64,000 nucleotides of DNA from Streptomyces sp. ADI95-17 (GTDB lineage Bacteria; Actinomycetota; Actinomycetes; Streptomycetales; Streptomycetaceae): positions 65,012 through 129,011 of the forward strand of contig NZ_ML123045.1 of the NCBI RefSeq assembly GCF_003846175.1. The letters run 5' to 3'. The notes below the pieces were generated by a model that worked only from the letters and a program-made list of their open reading frames with translations, was not told where the DNA came from and did not search any database. Below, in pieces: positions 22,755 to 30,538 of the stretch. The position numbers and the translations under genes are program-made. Numbering within the stretch: the stretch's first letter is position 1; the number at the start of each line of letters is the position of its first letter.

Positions 22755-23368
22755 GCCGCCGTCGCCTCGGGGGCGCGGCCGCTACCGGGGGACTCCGGCC
22801 AATCGACCTTGCGCAGCCGGTCGCGCTGCGCCTGCGGCATCCCGAACAGCGGCGCGCCGAGGGCGTCGTGCCCGGCCGCGCGCAGCCACCACGCGTCGGC
22901 CTGGTCGCCGCCCTTGTCGTCGGCGAACTCGGCGCCGGCCGCGAGATATGCGGCCGCAGCCATCTGCGCTTTGTCCGCACGCCCGTTGTCGCACGCGAAC
23001 GCCTTGAGCGTCGCCGGGACGACGTACGCGTACGGCACACCCGCGTCGAGTAGCTCGCCGAGGACGATGCCGTGCACCTTCGCCGTGATCCCGGCCGCCA
23101 TGGCGTGCTTCGGCAGATCCTCGACGACCGCGAGGTGCGGCCGATGCTCGGCAAGGTCATCGCGGATGCTGTCGCGGATGTGCAGCAACCGACGGTCGCC
23201 GGTCTCGGACCGGGTCTTGATCCGGTACGTCGTGCCGTCCGGCAGCGCGACGCCGGTCGAGGTCAGTGACAGGTCGAGCCCGATGATCCGCAGCCCGCCC
23301 TCGGGCGAGGTGATCGGAACGGCGAGCGGCGACAACGCGCCGGGGGCGATGAGTCCGGGGATTGTCAT
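22751..23368 (-). CDS. RuvC-like Holliday junction resolvase
   Basis: A 205-residue RNase H-fold nuclease. The first catalytic Asp is in IIGLDLSLTSTGVAL (about residue 31), the Glu in LAVVEDLPKHAM (about 80), and the C-terminal Asp pair in DDKGGDQADAWWL (about 160). The KVHGIVLGELLDAG helix is also typical of RuvC. It would resolve junctions or branches during phage replication and packaging. The ATG at 23368 overlaps the preceding stop; a few residues upstream in frame belong to that gene. Confidence 0.85.
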   Translation of the reverse strand: MTIPGLIAPGALSPLAVPITSPEGGLRIIGLDLSLTSTGVALPDGTTYRIKTRSETGDRRLLHIRDSIRDDLAEHRPHLAVVEDLPKHAMAAGITAKVHGIVLGELLDAGVPYAYVVPATLKAFACDNGRADKAQMAAAAYLAAGAEFADDKGGDQADAWWLRAAGHDALGAPLFGMPQAQRDRLRKVDWPESPGSGRAPEATAA

Positions 23369-24174
23369 GTCATGCACCACCCGGAATCGCATGCGCCGTC
23401 GGCTTCGTCGAACATCGGCAGCAGATCCACACCGTCCGGGATCGCTTCGCGCAGCGGCCGGCCGAACCGGGTGAGATAGACGTGATCCTTTTCCAACTCG
23501 TCACGGCGCCGGTTCAAAAGCTCTTCGAGCTGGCACGACTTCTCGAACAGCTCGGGTGCGTCGCGACGCTGGTCGTGCCACGTCTCGGGCCGGTGGAACG
23601 GGCAGAACCAACACGACGACTTCGGCGGTACGGGCAGCCCCGCCTCGCGGATGACCCTTGCGCAGTCTGTGCGGCGCAGACCGAGGTCGAGCAACGGGTA
23701 GGTGATGTTCTCGTGCGGCTCAGTGCGCCGGTTATTGGCCCGGTGGATCTCGTCCACGCTGATGCCGATTCCGATCGTGGCCGGGTCCGCAAAGGATGCC
23801 CCGCGCCGCTTCAGCTCTTTCCCGATGACCTTGATCTTGAAATCAGCGGTGCAACTGCGCGTACCAGGAGCCCCGTTGGACATGCGGACCGGAATCGGGA
23901 GAGACCGGGAACCTTCACGGGTGAGACGACCGAGCAGTGTCTCGGTACTGCCGTCTCGCTTCACCCGGTCGATGACGGCCAGTTCAATACCGTGTTCGGC
24001 TGCGTAGGGCCTGGCGTACTCCTCGATGTACCGGAGCGTTCCGGGGTTCTCGGAGTCGTCGCCGACGTTCGCCATCAGGAACAGTGGGAAGTCGATGCGG
24101 CCCTGCGCCGCGAGGACGAGCAGAGCGGTGGACTGCACACCGCCGCCAAAGCTGATTGATCGGAGCGAGGTCAC
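23365..24174 (-). CDS. PAPS reductase-like PP-loop protein
   Basis: A 269-residue protein of the adenine-nucleotide alpha-hydrolase superfamily. The PP-loop is SFGGGVQSTALL (residues about 7-18). Cysteines lie in GTRSCTADFKIKV and KSSCWFCPFH, near the C-terminal substrate region. Phage versions of this family occur widely in actinophages and are often annotated as phosphoadenosine phosphosulfate reductases, but real substrates are unknown. DndC of phosphorothioation systems is a distant relative, though no other dnd gene is here. Start GTG 24174 behind a GGGGGG-rich site, overlapping the upstream stop. Confidence 0.8.
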   Translation of the reverse strand: MTSLRSISFGGGVQSTALLVLAAQGRIDFPLFLMANVGDDSENPGTLRYIEEYARPYAAEHGIELAVIDRVKRDGSTETLLGRLTREGSRSLPIPVRMSNGAPGTRSCTADFKIKVIGKELKRRGASFADPATIGIGISVDEIHRANNRRTEPHENITYPLLDLGLRRTDCARVIREAGLPVPPKSSCWFCPFHRPETWHDQRRDAPELFEKSCQLEELLNRRRDELEKDHVYLTRFGRPLREAIPDGVDLLPMFDEADGACDSGWCMT

Positions 24175-24422
24175 AGCGACCCCCCTTTCTCGTCGCCGCA
24201 GTTCGAGCAGACCCATGTGCCGTCGGCCTGCGGGCGGTGCGGACGGGTCATGTGCGCGCACCGCGGCGTGTCACAGCGCAGGTACCGAACACCCGGCTCG
24301 GGCTCGGTGAACACAGCGGCTTCCGTCGTGCGGGCGGTCGAGGCGAGCCGGGCGGCCCACGTGACCGCAGCGGCCCCGATCACCGTGGCGGCGCCCACGT
24401 AAGGGGCGAGGTCGGCGCTCAT
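24171..24422 (-). CDS. Small membrane protein with C-terminal zinc knuckle
   Basis: An 83-residue protein. Residues about 5-27 (APYVGAATVIGAAAVTWAARL) form one TM helix. The cytosolic tail has LRCDTPRCAHMTRPH and WVCSNCGDE, four Cys that can hold zinc. It is coupled by overlap on both sides. Function unknown. Confidence 0.6.
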   Translation of the reverse strand: MSADLAPYVGAATVIGAAAVTWAARLASTARTTEAAVFTEPEPGVRYLRCDTPRCAHMTRPHRPQADGTWVCSNCGDEKGGSL

Positions 24423-24871
24423 GAGCGACCCCCGACCGACGGAGAGATCGGCCCGTACAGGGCGCGCAGCACGTCGAGGGACTCGCACACCTCGGGCGAC
24501 CCGACCACGGTCATCACGGGCGTACCCGAGCTGTCGAGCCGGCCGGACCACTCCCACTCGCCGGACGTCTCCGCAGCCGTCCACCGGCCGGACAGATCCC
24601 ACACATGCCCGGTGCCGTCCGTCCACACCCGCCGGTCGGCGTCGAGGGCGCCGCCGTGGCCGAGCGGCTCGGCGTGGCTGTGCTGCTCGGGCGTCGCGGC
24701 CGGGTCGCACGGGTACGGCGGGTGCCCGGCGTCGAGCTGGTCGGCGATGCTCCGCAACAGGTCGGCGGCCGCCGAGTCGCACATCCGCGGGGCCGCCACC
24801 ATGGTGACGCCGTCGCGGGCGACGGTGACGACGAGCGCCTGCTCGTCGTAGTCGATCAGTCGGATGTTCAC
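24419..24871 (-). CDS. Unknown actinophage protein (WDLSG-type)
   Basis: A 150-residue protein starting at GTG 24871 behind GGGGGGA. Residues 1-50 (IRLIDYDEQALVVTVARDG, ADLLRSIADQL) form one small domain. Residues about 85-120 contain the repeated-Trp segment GHVWDLSGRWTAAETSGEWEW, which I associate with small phage proteins of the phiSA1p31-related group. No enzymatic motif is seen. Confidence 0.6.
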   Translation of the reverse strand: MNIRLIDYDEQALVVTVARDGVTMVAAPRMCDSAAADLLRSIADQLDAGHPPYPCDPAATPEQHSHAEPLGHGGALDADRRVWTDGTGHVWDLSGRWTAAETSGEWEWSGRLDSSGTPVMTVVGSPEVCESLDVLRALYGPISPSVGGRS

Positions 24872-25656
24872 GCGTCCCCCCAGGGCTGCAGCGGCCACGA
24901 CCCGTCGACGACGGCGGCCGGATCGGTCTTGCGGAACCACTCCTGCAGCCCGGCCGCCTGCTCGGCGGCCCAACCGATCTGCCGGTCGTGGAGCTCGGCG
25001 AGGTCGAGGTCTTTCAGGTGGTGGAGCTGCGCTTTCTTGTGGAACTTGATTCGCTCGGGCCACTCCATGCGCGGCATGTGCGCGAGCGTCCCGATCCGGT
25101 ACAAGATCCGGGCCGACATCAGCGCGTCATACGAGCAGCCGTGAGCCTCGCTCTCCTGCCACGGCAGCTCGTAGACCTGCGCGAGCGTGATGAGCTGCCG
25201 CGCCCCCTGCGTCTCCGACGGGCGCTTGCGGTACGGCAAGCCCTGCTGATCGAGCACCCGGGTGTCGAGGACCCGCAGCGGCGTCTCGCCGAGCCGGTCG
25301 AGCAGCGGCTCGACGTCGTGGCGGCGGCACTCGCGGTCGAGCAGTGTGAGGTCATACGGCACGTTGTGGCCGACGATCGGGTCGCCCATTCGCACATGGA
25401 TCGCGAGCGACTCGGTGATCTGATCGACGACGTCGTGCGCGCGCTCGCCGTGCTCGCGGGCGTGCTCGGTCGTGATGTGGTGCACGGCGGTCGCGTCGGC
25501 CGGGATCTCGATCCCGGGGTTGGCGAGCCACTCATTCGATTCGGTCGGCTTGTTGCCGCCGAGCCCGATCACTGCGGCGGTGACGATGCGGTCCTGCTCA
25601 ACGTTCGTGCCGGTCGTCTCAAGGTCGAACGCGACCATGCGGGACTGGTGCCACAT
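24868..25656 (-). CDS. DnaQ-like 3'-5' exonuclease (DEDDh)
   Basis: A 262-residue exonuclease. Exo I is VAFDLETTGTN (near residue 9), Exo II is PIVGHNVPYDLTLLD (about 95), and Exo III is AHGCSYDALMSARI (about 170) with the H...D pattern of the DEDDh class. The C-terminal 70 residues contain a helical PERIKFHKKAQ segment and a DLAELHDRQIGW helix. Phage copies act in proofreading-like or nuclease roles during replication. ATG 25656 overlaps the upstream stop by one base. Confidence 0.87.
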   Translation of the reverse strand: MWHQSRMVAFDLETTGTNVEQDRIVTAAVIGLGGNKPTESNEWLANPGIEIPADATAVHHITTEHAREHGERAHDVVDQITESLAIHVRMGDPIVGHNVPYDLTLLDRECRRHDVEPLLDRLGETPLRVLDTRVLDQQGLPYRKRPSETQGARQLITLAQVYELPWQESEAHGCSYDALMSARILYRIGTLAHMPRMEWPERIKFHKKAQLHHLKDLDLAELHDRQIGWAAEQAAGLQEWFRKTDPAAVVDGSWPLQPWGDA

Positions 25657-26738
25657 CAGCGGCCACCCCCGCCCGGCGCAGCAACCTGGGGCCACCCGGC
25701 CGACGGGTACGCGGTCGGCGGCTCGTCGTCGCCCTGGTCGTCGACGACCTCGACGTCGTACACCCCGTCGTCGTCCGGCCCGTGCTCGTCGTCCTGGTCG
25801 GCGGTCTCACCGGTCTGCGTGTCGACGCCGGCCGCGATGTCCTGCGCGATCTGTACGAGCCGCTGCGACAGTTCGTCGGCCCCCTTCGGGTCGACGTGCC
25901 CGGCACGGTTCGCCCGGTGCCAGACGGCGCGGGCGTCCTCGACGGTGCGGCACTGCCGGGCCTCGGCGACGTAGTCAGGTAGCTCGGCCGGAGCCGCCGC
26001 GATCGCCGGGCGGTCGAGGGTGCTCGGGTCGAGCGCGGCCGCCGTCGAGATCGGCCCGTTCAGTGCGTGCCGCAGCTTGGGCAGCGACGGCACCACCATG
26101 ACGACCTGGTACTGCTTCGTATTGCCGTCGGCGACCCGCGAGCGCTGCTCGATCCACATGCGGACCGGCATCATGCCCGTGCCGCCGGTCGCCTGCAGCA
26201 CCGTGTCGAGCCCACCAGCGAGCACGTCGGCCGCGTAATAGCTCTTCGTCTCCAGCCGCCACACGCCAAGGTCGGGTAGGTCGGGGAGGAACGCACCGAT
26301 GCGCGAGGTCGGCCGGCACACCTGCGTCGGCGGCCGCTTGTGCCACTCCTCGCCGTACTTGGCGAGGCAGACACACGGACGTCGGCCGATCGACTCGGTC
26401 ACGCCGTCACATCGCCGCTCGCAGCCGCCCCCGCCCCACATCTCGTAGGACTGGTTCAGCACGTCGCCGGCCGGAAGGATCGCCCGCAGCTCTGTCGCCT
26501 CGGTGATCACCCGCCACTGCGCGACGCTCGACCGCTGCGGCGTCCACTGCTCGACCCGGCCGCCGTACAACTCGGCCGCCGCGGCAATGTACTCGCGCGA
26601 GTGCGACGTGAGTACGAACGTCTTGCTCTTGACCGGGATCGGTCCCTTGCCAGCGTTCGGGTTCGGCCGGCTGTAGCCGGTGCGGATACGACCGAGCTCG
26701 GCGGCCTGCCGCTTCATCGTCAGGATTCGGCTACCCAT
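25656..26738 (-). CDS. phiC31 gp3-like protein (recombination directionality factor family)
   Basis: A 360-residue protein with the landmarks of the gp3 family: ELGRIRTGYS near the N-terminus, FVLTSHSREYIAAAAELYGG, VITEATELRAILPAGDVL, SYEMWGGGGCERRCDG with a Cys cluster, RRPCVCLAKYGEEW, PTSRIGAFLPDLPDLGVWRLETKSYYAA. In phiC31, gp3 switches its serine integrase to excision. This prophage has a tyrosine integrase, so the protein may serve replication or recombination instead. The last 70 residues are an acidic tail. Confidence 0.8.
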   Translation of the reverse strand: MGSRILTMKRQAAELGRIRTGYSRPNPNAGKGPIPVKSKTFVLTSHSREYIAAAAELYGGRVEQWTPQRSSVAQWRVITEATELRAILPAGDVLNQSYEMWGGGGCERRCDGVTESIGRRPCVCLAKYGEEWHKRPPTQVCRPTSRIGAFLPDLPDLGVWRLETKSYYAADVLAGGLDTVLQATGGTGMMPVRMWIEQRSRVADGNTKQYQVVMVVPSLPKLRHALNGPISTAAALDPSTLDRPAIAAAPAELPDYVAEARQCRTVEDARAVWHRANRAGHVDPKGADELSQRLVQIAQDIAAGVDTQTGETADQDDEHGPDDDGVYDVEVVDDQGDDEPPTAYPSAGWPQVAAPGGGGR

Positions 26739-26740
26739 GA

Positions 26741-27568
26741 TCAGGCTGCCTTTCGTTCAGGGGATCCCGGCGCCCAGTCGGGCAGGATCGTCGGGTACGC
26801 GCTCGGCGCGTTGTGGAGATAGCGAGCGGTCCGCGTAGCGGCGAGGAACGCCCGGAACTGCTCGCGGCCGGACGGAACTTCGATCAGCCGATGCGAACGC
26901 CGCCGCAGATTCAGCAGCCCGGTACGGCGCACCTTGAACGCCGGCCCATCGGTGTCGTCCGGCAGCAGCAACACCGGGGCGTGCCGCAGCGCAGCGAGCT
27001 GCAGCGGCTGCTCGCCGTAGACGACCGTGTCGGGCTTCTTCGCGGACGTCTTGTAGTCGATGAGCCACAACTGCCGGCGCCCGTGCGGGCCGGTCGGCAG
27101 CCACACCCACAGATCGCCGGTACCGGCGTACCCGTAGCGGCGGTGCAGCACGGTCGTCTCGATCGCCTCAACGTCACGGTCGAAATCGACGCGCCACAGC
27201 CGGAACCAGCGGGCGAGCTCGATCGCGTACGGCTCGACTTCCGGGTCGGCCGGGTACGGGGTGTTCAGGACGAGCGACATCGCCCGCTCATGCACGCGGG
27301 TGCCGAGATCTTTCGCACGGTCCGCGTTCCCGGTCGGCAGCGCGACAAGCTCGCGGCGCAGCCGGGTCGGCTCGGTGCGGGCGCGACGGGCGGTGGTGAT
27401 CGGGTCGCCGATGACATGGTCGGCGACGAGCCCGGCGCCCCACGGGACGAGCGCCGGTTTCGCGATGCTGCCGAGCGCGTTCGTGACGCTGATCAGGTCG
27501 GGGCCCCCGGCGGGGTCGCGGTAGTAGCGACCCCGCTCGGTTGCCACAGCGTGGCGAGGATCAGTCAC
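26741..27568 (-). CDS. PD-(D/E)XK nuclease (Cas4/RecB-like)
   Basis: A 275-residue nuclease. The core motifs are the H of TRVHERAMSL, the D of GYAGTGDLWVWL, the ExK-type LWLIDYKTSAKKPD, and the QxxxY-like YGEQPLQLAALRH. This matches the RecB/Cas4-like exonucleases common in phage replication modules, usually next to gp3-like proteins as here. I chose GTG 27568, which overlaps a short upstream gene; the first 25 residues (TDPRHAVATERGRYYRDPAGG) fit the family. Confidence 0.8.
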   Translation of the reverse strand: MTDPRHAVATERGRYYRDPAGGPDLISVTNALGSIAKPALVPWGAGLVADHVIGDPITTARRARTEPTRLRRELVALPTGNADRAKDLGTRVHERAMSLVLNTPYPADPEVEPYAIELARWFRLWRVDFDRDVEAIETTVLHRRYGYAGTGDLWVWLPTGPHGRRQLWLIDYKTSAKKPDTVVYGEQPLQLAALRHAPVLLLPDDTDGPAFKVRRTGLLNLRRRSHRLIEVPSGREQFRAFLAATRTARYLHNAPSAYPTILPDWAPGSPERKAA

Positions 27569-27735
27569 CGTGCGCCGCCCGTCATCGCTCGACCGTTCCG
27601 CGCGCCGGCGAGGAATGCGGCCACCTTTGACGCCGGACGCCCGGCACGAGTGGACTCGCCCTGATGCGGCGCGCTGCCGCGGGTGTCCTTCTCTGCGGGG
27701 TCGGGCGTTGCTGCGGTGTGCGTGGCGTCGCTCAT
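27565..27735 (-). CDS. Small 56-aa phage protein
   Basis: Starts MSDATHTAATPDPAEKDTR and ends KVAAFLAGARNGRAMTGGAR. It overlaps the preceding gene by ATGA and the following nuclease start by 4 bases, so it completes the coupled series. Too short for a domain call. The helical SKVAAFLAGARNG region is the only ordered-looking part. Confidence 0.5.
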   Translation of the reverse strand: MSDATHTAATPDPAEKDTRGSAPHQGESTRAGRPASKVAAFLAGARNGRAMTGGAR

Positions 27736-28496
27736 GCCGACTCACCGCCCTCGGCGTCGACATGCGCGTCGGCGTTCAGCAGCTCGATCAGGTACGCGGC
27801 AACGGCTGCCGAGTCGGTCTCGATCTGCGGCCAGGGGCAGCAGCCGTAGATGCCTTCGTCATCACGCGTGGGCCCGCTGGGATGGTCAGCGAGCACGTGG
27901 TGCTCGTCGTCGCTGCCCTCGGTGGTGCATACCGGAGCAACCCCGGTCGGCGACTCGCTATCGGTGATGATGGTGCGCCACATCGGGCGGGTCTCACCGG
28001 TCTCGGCGAGCAGCAGCTCGCGCACCTCCTGCCGCGCAGCGACGAGCGGCGACCGGTGCAGCGCCACCCAATAGGCCTGCATGCGGTCACGGCACGGCAC
28101 GCAGATCACGGGCGCTTTGCGGTCGCGCGTGCCGAGCCGCACGAACTTGACGTCGGGGGCGCCGAGCTTGGTCGGGCACGTCGCGCACTGCTCGGGCACA
28201 ACCCACCGAAGTACCGGCCGGAGAAACCACACGTCGCAGGGGACATCGAAGTGTGCGAACCGGGCCCTGATCAGCCGGCCGTCGTCGTCGAGCTGCTGCC
28301 CGGACTGCTCGACGATCGGGCCGAGCAGCCGGTACGCGTCGCTCTCGCTGAGCGTGTCGCCGTCGGTGTCGAGCTGCCCGCTTACGATCCAGCGCTCGCC
28401 GTCCCGAGCGATCTCCCAGTAATTCACCGGGGGCACCCACGCGGGGGCGTCACCCATCAACGCGGCCAGCGCCGCGGCGGCAGTCGATGCAGTCAT
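27732..28496 (-). CDS. Unknown protein with Cys-pair zinc site
   Basis: A 254-residue protein. N-terminal residues about 20-80 are strand/helix mixed (PVNYWEIARDGERWIVSGQL, DAYRLLGPIVEQSGQQL). ECATCPTKLG-like and VICVPCRDRM Cys pairs (about 103 and 131) can form a four-Cys zinc site. The C-terminal part has EHHVLADHPSGPT and GCCPWPQIETDSAAVAAYL. Typical of actinophage middle-gene proteins of unknown function. Confidence 0.58.
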   Translation of the reverse strand: MTASTAAAALAALMGDAPAWVPPVNYWEIARDGERWIVSGQLDTDGDTLSESDAYRLLGPIVEQSGQQLDDDGRLIRARFAHFDVPCDVWFLRPVLRWVVPEQCATCPTKLGAPDVKFVRLGTRDRKAPVICVPCRDRMQAYWVALHRSPLVAARQEVRELLLAETGETRPMWRTIITDSESPTGVAPVCTTEGSDDEHHVLADHPSGPTRDDEGIYGCCPWPQIETDSAAVAAYLIELLNADAHVDAEGGESA

Positions 28497-28924
28497 GCGG
28501 CAGCACCACCATTCAGCGCCTCGCGCGCGGCGTCGGCCTTGACCGACTGCCACGCCCGCCACGCGCACGCAGCCCAGTGACCGACCGGCAGCGCTCGCGC
28601 CCCGTTCGCCATGAGCTGCTCGGCGAGGTCGAGGCCACGCTCGCCGTACAACGGCGTCCACTTCGACGCCCGCTCGGCAAGGTCCGCGACGAGTTCCTCG
28701 TACGGCTGCCGGTGCTCGGGCAGCAGCGCCCGCTCTTCCGGGTCCAGCTCGGCGAGCGCGACGAGCCGCTCGAACAGGTCGCTCTCGCGGTCCGTCGACA
28801 GCAGAGCGTCGAGGACGTCCTCGATCACGGTCTGCGCGAACGCGTCGAGAACGAGCCGGCTGCCGCCGGGGATCGCCCGCACCCGAACCGGGATCGGGGC
28901 CGAAATCGTCTTCTCATCAGGCAT
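28493..28924 (-). CDS. Unknown helical phage protein
   Basis: A 143-residue acidic protein. A short strand (PVRVRAIPGGSRLVLD) is followed by helices (TVIEDVLDALLSTDRESDLFE, RQPYEELVADLAERASKW) and a conserved-looking C-terminus WAACAWRAWQSVKADAARE. It overlaps both neighbours. No function recognised. Confidence 0.58.
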   Translation of the reverse strand: MPDEKTISAPIPVRVRAIPGGSRLVLDAFAQTVIEDVLDALLSTDRESDLFERLVALAELDPEERALLPEHRQPYEELVADLAERASKWTPLYGERGLDLAEQLMANGARALPVGHWAACAWRAWQSVKADAAREALNGGAAA

Positions 28925-29297
28925 GGTGGGCTCCCTTCGGGCCGTAGACCTTTGCGAGCAGTGCGGGGACGCCGATACCGATCAGCCGGGCGCGCACACC
29001 GTCGAGCTCGAACCGGCAGACCGTCGCCGGCCCGACGTTCGTCATCCGGCGGACGTCGATGCCGAGCTCGGTCGTCCAGCGGGCCCAGTCGGTGAGCGAC
29101 CGGGGGTGTACGACGAGCTGCACCTCGCCACCTGCGGCGCTCGCTGCGGGCGGGGTCGGCATCTCCTCGAACCGGGCCGGCGCGGTGTCGGCGATGGTCT
29201 TCGCCTTGCGGCACTGCGCGGCGAGGGCGACGGCGGCCGGAGACGGGGCGGGACGGTTGCGGCCGGGGGCCGCGAACGGGTCGGTGAGCGTAGTCAC
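28917..29297 (-). CDS. Small phage protein, paralogue of next gene (part 1)
   Basis: A 126-residue protein. After a Pro/Ala-rich start, residues about 55-115 (VQLVVHPRSLTDWARWTTELG, then DVRRMTNVG, then VRARLIGIGVP) show the same strand-helix-strand pattern and spacing as the 117-residue product of the gene just upstream in transcription (29294-29647). The pair probably arose by tandem duplication. Function unknown. Confidence 0.58.
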   Translation of the reverse strand: MTTLTDPFAAPGRNRPAPSPAAVALAAQCRKAKTIADTAPARFEEMPTPPAASAAGGEVQLVVHPRSLTDWARWTTELGIDVRRMTNVGPATVCRFELDGVRARLIGIGVPALLAKVYGPKGAHHA

Positions 29298-29647
29298 TTG
29301 GCCACCGCCCCACGGATCTCGGCGAGGACGTCCTCACCGGACACGACCGGCACGTGCACCCGGATCCGGACCGTCGAACCGTTCAGGCGCACCGGGGTCT
29401 CGGTGTGCAGCGTCCACAGCGACGCACCACTGATCTCGACGCCGCGACGCACCTCGCCGCCGAGGTGGTACAGCCACTGGCCGAGGTCGTCGACGTCGGC
29501 GACGGTGATGTGCACAGCGTCCGGCCGGGCGACCAACGTCGGCGCCGGAAGCGCGAAGTTGTCGACGACGACCTGCACGGCGAGACGGTTGTCACTGGTC
29601 ACGGCGTAGGTGTCGGGCGGGGGAGTTTCGATAGGCTGAGCGCGCAT
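29294..29647 (-). CDS. Small phage protein, paralogue of neighbour (part 2)
   Basis: A 117-residue protein. The core AVHITVADVDDLGQWLYHLGG, EVRRGVEISGA, NGSTVRIRVHVPVV aligns by eye with the neighbouring 126-residue protein (strand, then DxxxWxxxLG helix, then VRR, then a VRxRxxxxVP strand). It is the first gene of the long leftward middle operon after an 85-bp gap. No family is recognised. Confidence 0.58.
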   Translation of the reverse strand: MRAQPIETPPPDTYAVTSDNRLAVQVVVDNFALPAPTLVARPDAVHITVADVDDLGQWLYHLGGEVRRGVEISGASLWTLHTETPVRLNGSTVRIRVHVPVVSGEDVLAEIRGAVAK

Positions 29648-29731
29648 GGCGATCGGCCCTTTCTCGTGAGTGGGGTTGGTCGTCCGGGGTCGCTCGGGCC
29701 GGGAAGTCGGAGCGGCCCCGTCTTGCGTTGA

Positions 29732-30001
29732 TCAGGCGGACCGAAGAGCGCCGCGCGAGGGCAACGGCTTCAGGTGCGCCATCGGGTGAGCGCCGGAGGC
29801 CGGCGCGGCAACGACGGCCAGAGGGCCTGTCGTTGGTTCGTGGTGGTGCATCTGATCGATGCGCTCCAAGTCCGCGTCCGTGAAGGTCACGGCGCGGCCC
29901 TTCTTCGAGTGCGGCAGCTGGCGGATGTTGCGCCGAAGCCACCGTTCCTCGACGCGCAGCGCCTCTGCGGCTTCGGCGTACTTGTACCGGCGGGTCGTCA
30001 T
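29732..30001 (-). CDS. Excisionase/AlpA-like winged HTH protein
   Basis: An 89-residue protein. Residues about 5-50 (RYKYAEAAEALRVEERWLRRN, KKGRAVTFTDADLERID) are a MerR-fold winged helix of the kind found in excisionases and small phage activators: a helix-turn-helix followed by a KxGRxVxFT wing. Position near the switch fits a Xis or an early regulator. The tail from residue about 55 is disordered. It overlaps the next regulator gene. Confidence 0.7.
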   Translation of the reverse strand: MTTRRYKYAEAAEALRVEERWLRRNIRQLPHSKKGRAVTFTDADLERIDQMHHHEPTTGPLAVVAAPASGAHPMAHLKPLPSRGALRSA

Positions 30002-30282
30002 GCTGACTCCGCCTTGGGCACGGCGGTAAGGGTGACGCTCCGGCCGACCGGAGCGAAAAGGATCAGGAGGTCTACTCCGAGTCCCTCGACGATGGAATGG
30101 GCGGCAGTGTCTTGGACCGCCTGCTGAGCCCCCGTCAGCAGGGCTCCGATGGTGCTGCGGGGTACTCCGGTCAGTGCCGAAAGTTCTCGCACGCTGACCG
30201 CGGCGCCGGTCCCGGTGCGCTTCATGAGGGTCCGGAGAAGGCTCGGATCGACGAGTTTGTACAGGGAGGCGTGAGTAGTCAC
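29998..30282 (-). CDS. Xre-like HTH regulator, leftward arm of lysogeny switch
   Basis: A 94-residue protein starting at GTG 30282 behind GAGG; alternative upstream starts exist at 30288 and 30330. Residues about 24-60 (KRTGTGAAVSVRELSALTGVP, RSTIGALLTGAQ) contain a helix-turn-helix with the GVPRSTIGALL recognition helix. It ends with a hydrophobic strand pair. Placed opposite a second Xre-like gene with operator repeats in between, it is the likely Cro-like or early regulator. Confidence 0.68.
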   Translation of the reverse strand: MTTHASLYKLVDPSLLRTLMKRTGTGAAVSVRELSALTGVPRSTIGALLTGAQQAVQDTAAHSIVEGLGVDLLILFAPVGRSVTLTAVPKAESA

Positions 30283-30302
30283 ATCCACCTCGTGCAGTAG
30301 GT

Positions 30303-30437
30303 CATTGCATTGCTTGGATAGGTGAAGCATTGCATAGCTTGGACGAAGCGTCCAGCGTCTTGGGTATGAGCCTCAATTTCGTCAAATGGGCCGTGCGCTC
30401 TGGCGCGCGCCGTGTCATTGCATGGACACTCTGTCCA
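30303..30437. promoter_or_regulatory. Switch operators: CATTGCAT x3 with TGGAC-N5-GTCCA
   Basis: CATTGCAT occurs at 30303-30310, 30328-30335 and 30416-30423. The second and third copies are followed or overlapped by perfect dyads TGGAC-GAAGC-GTCCA (30340-30354) and TGGAC-ACTCT-GTCCA (30423-30437). The first copy is followed by a TTGGATA half-site. Three sites between divergent regulators is the classic layout of a phage immunity region. The 250-bp gap holds no other convincing gene. Confidence 0.75.
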
Positions 30438-30538
30438 GCGCACGGGATGGGGGCCTTGCGTCACCAGGGGGGATGTACTGAATGCCTCGCTGGCCCCATG
30501 GACACCCCACGGCCCATGAATAGACACGGAGTGGCAGG

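Noticed and set aside
23365..24174. Reading the PP-loop gene as part of a Dnd phosphorothioation system
   Set aside because: No dndA, dndB, dndD or dndE partner is visible and phage PAPS-reductase-like proteins are common without them.
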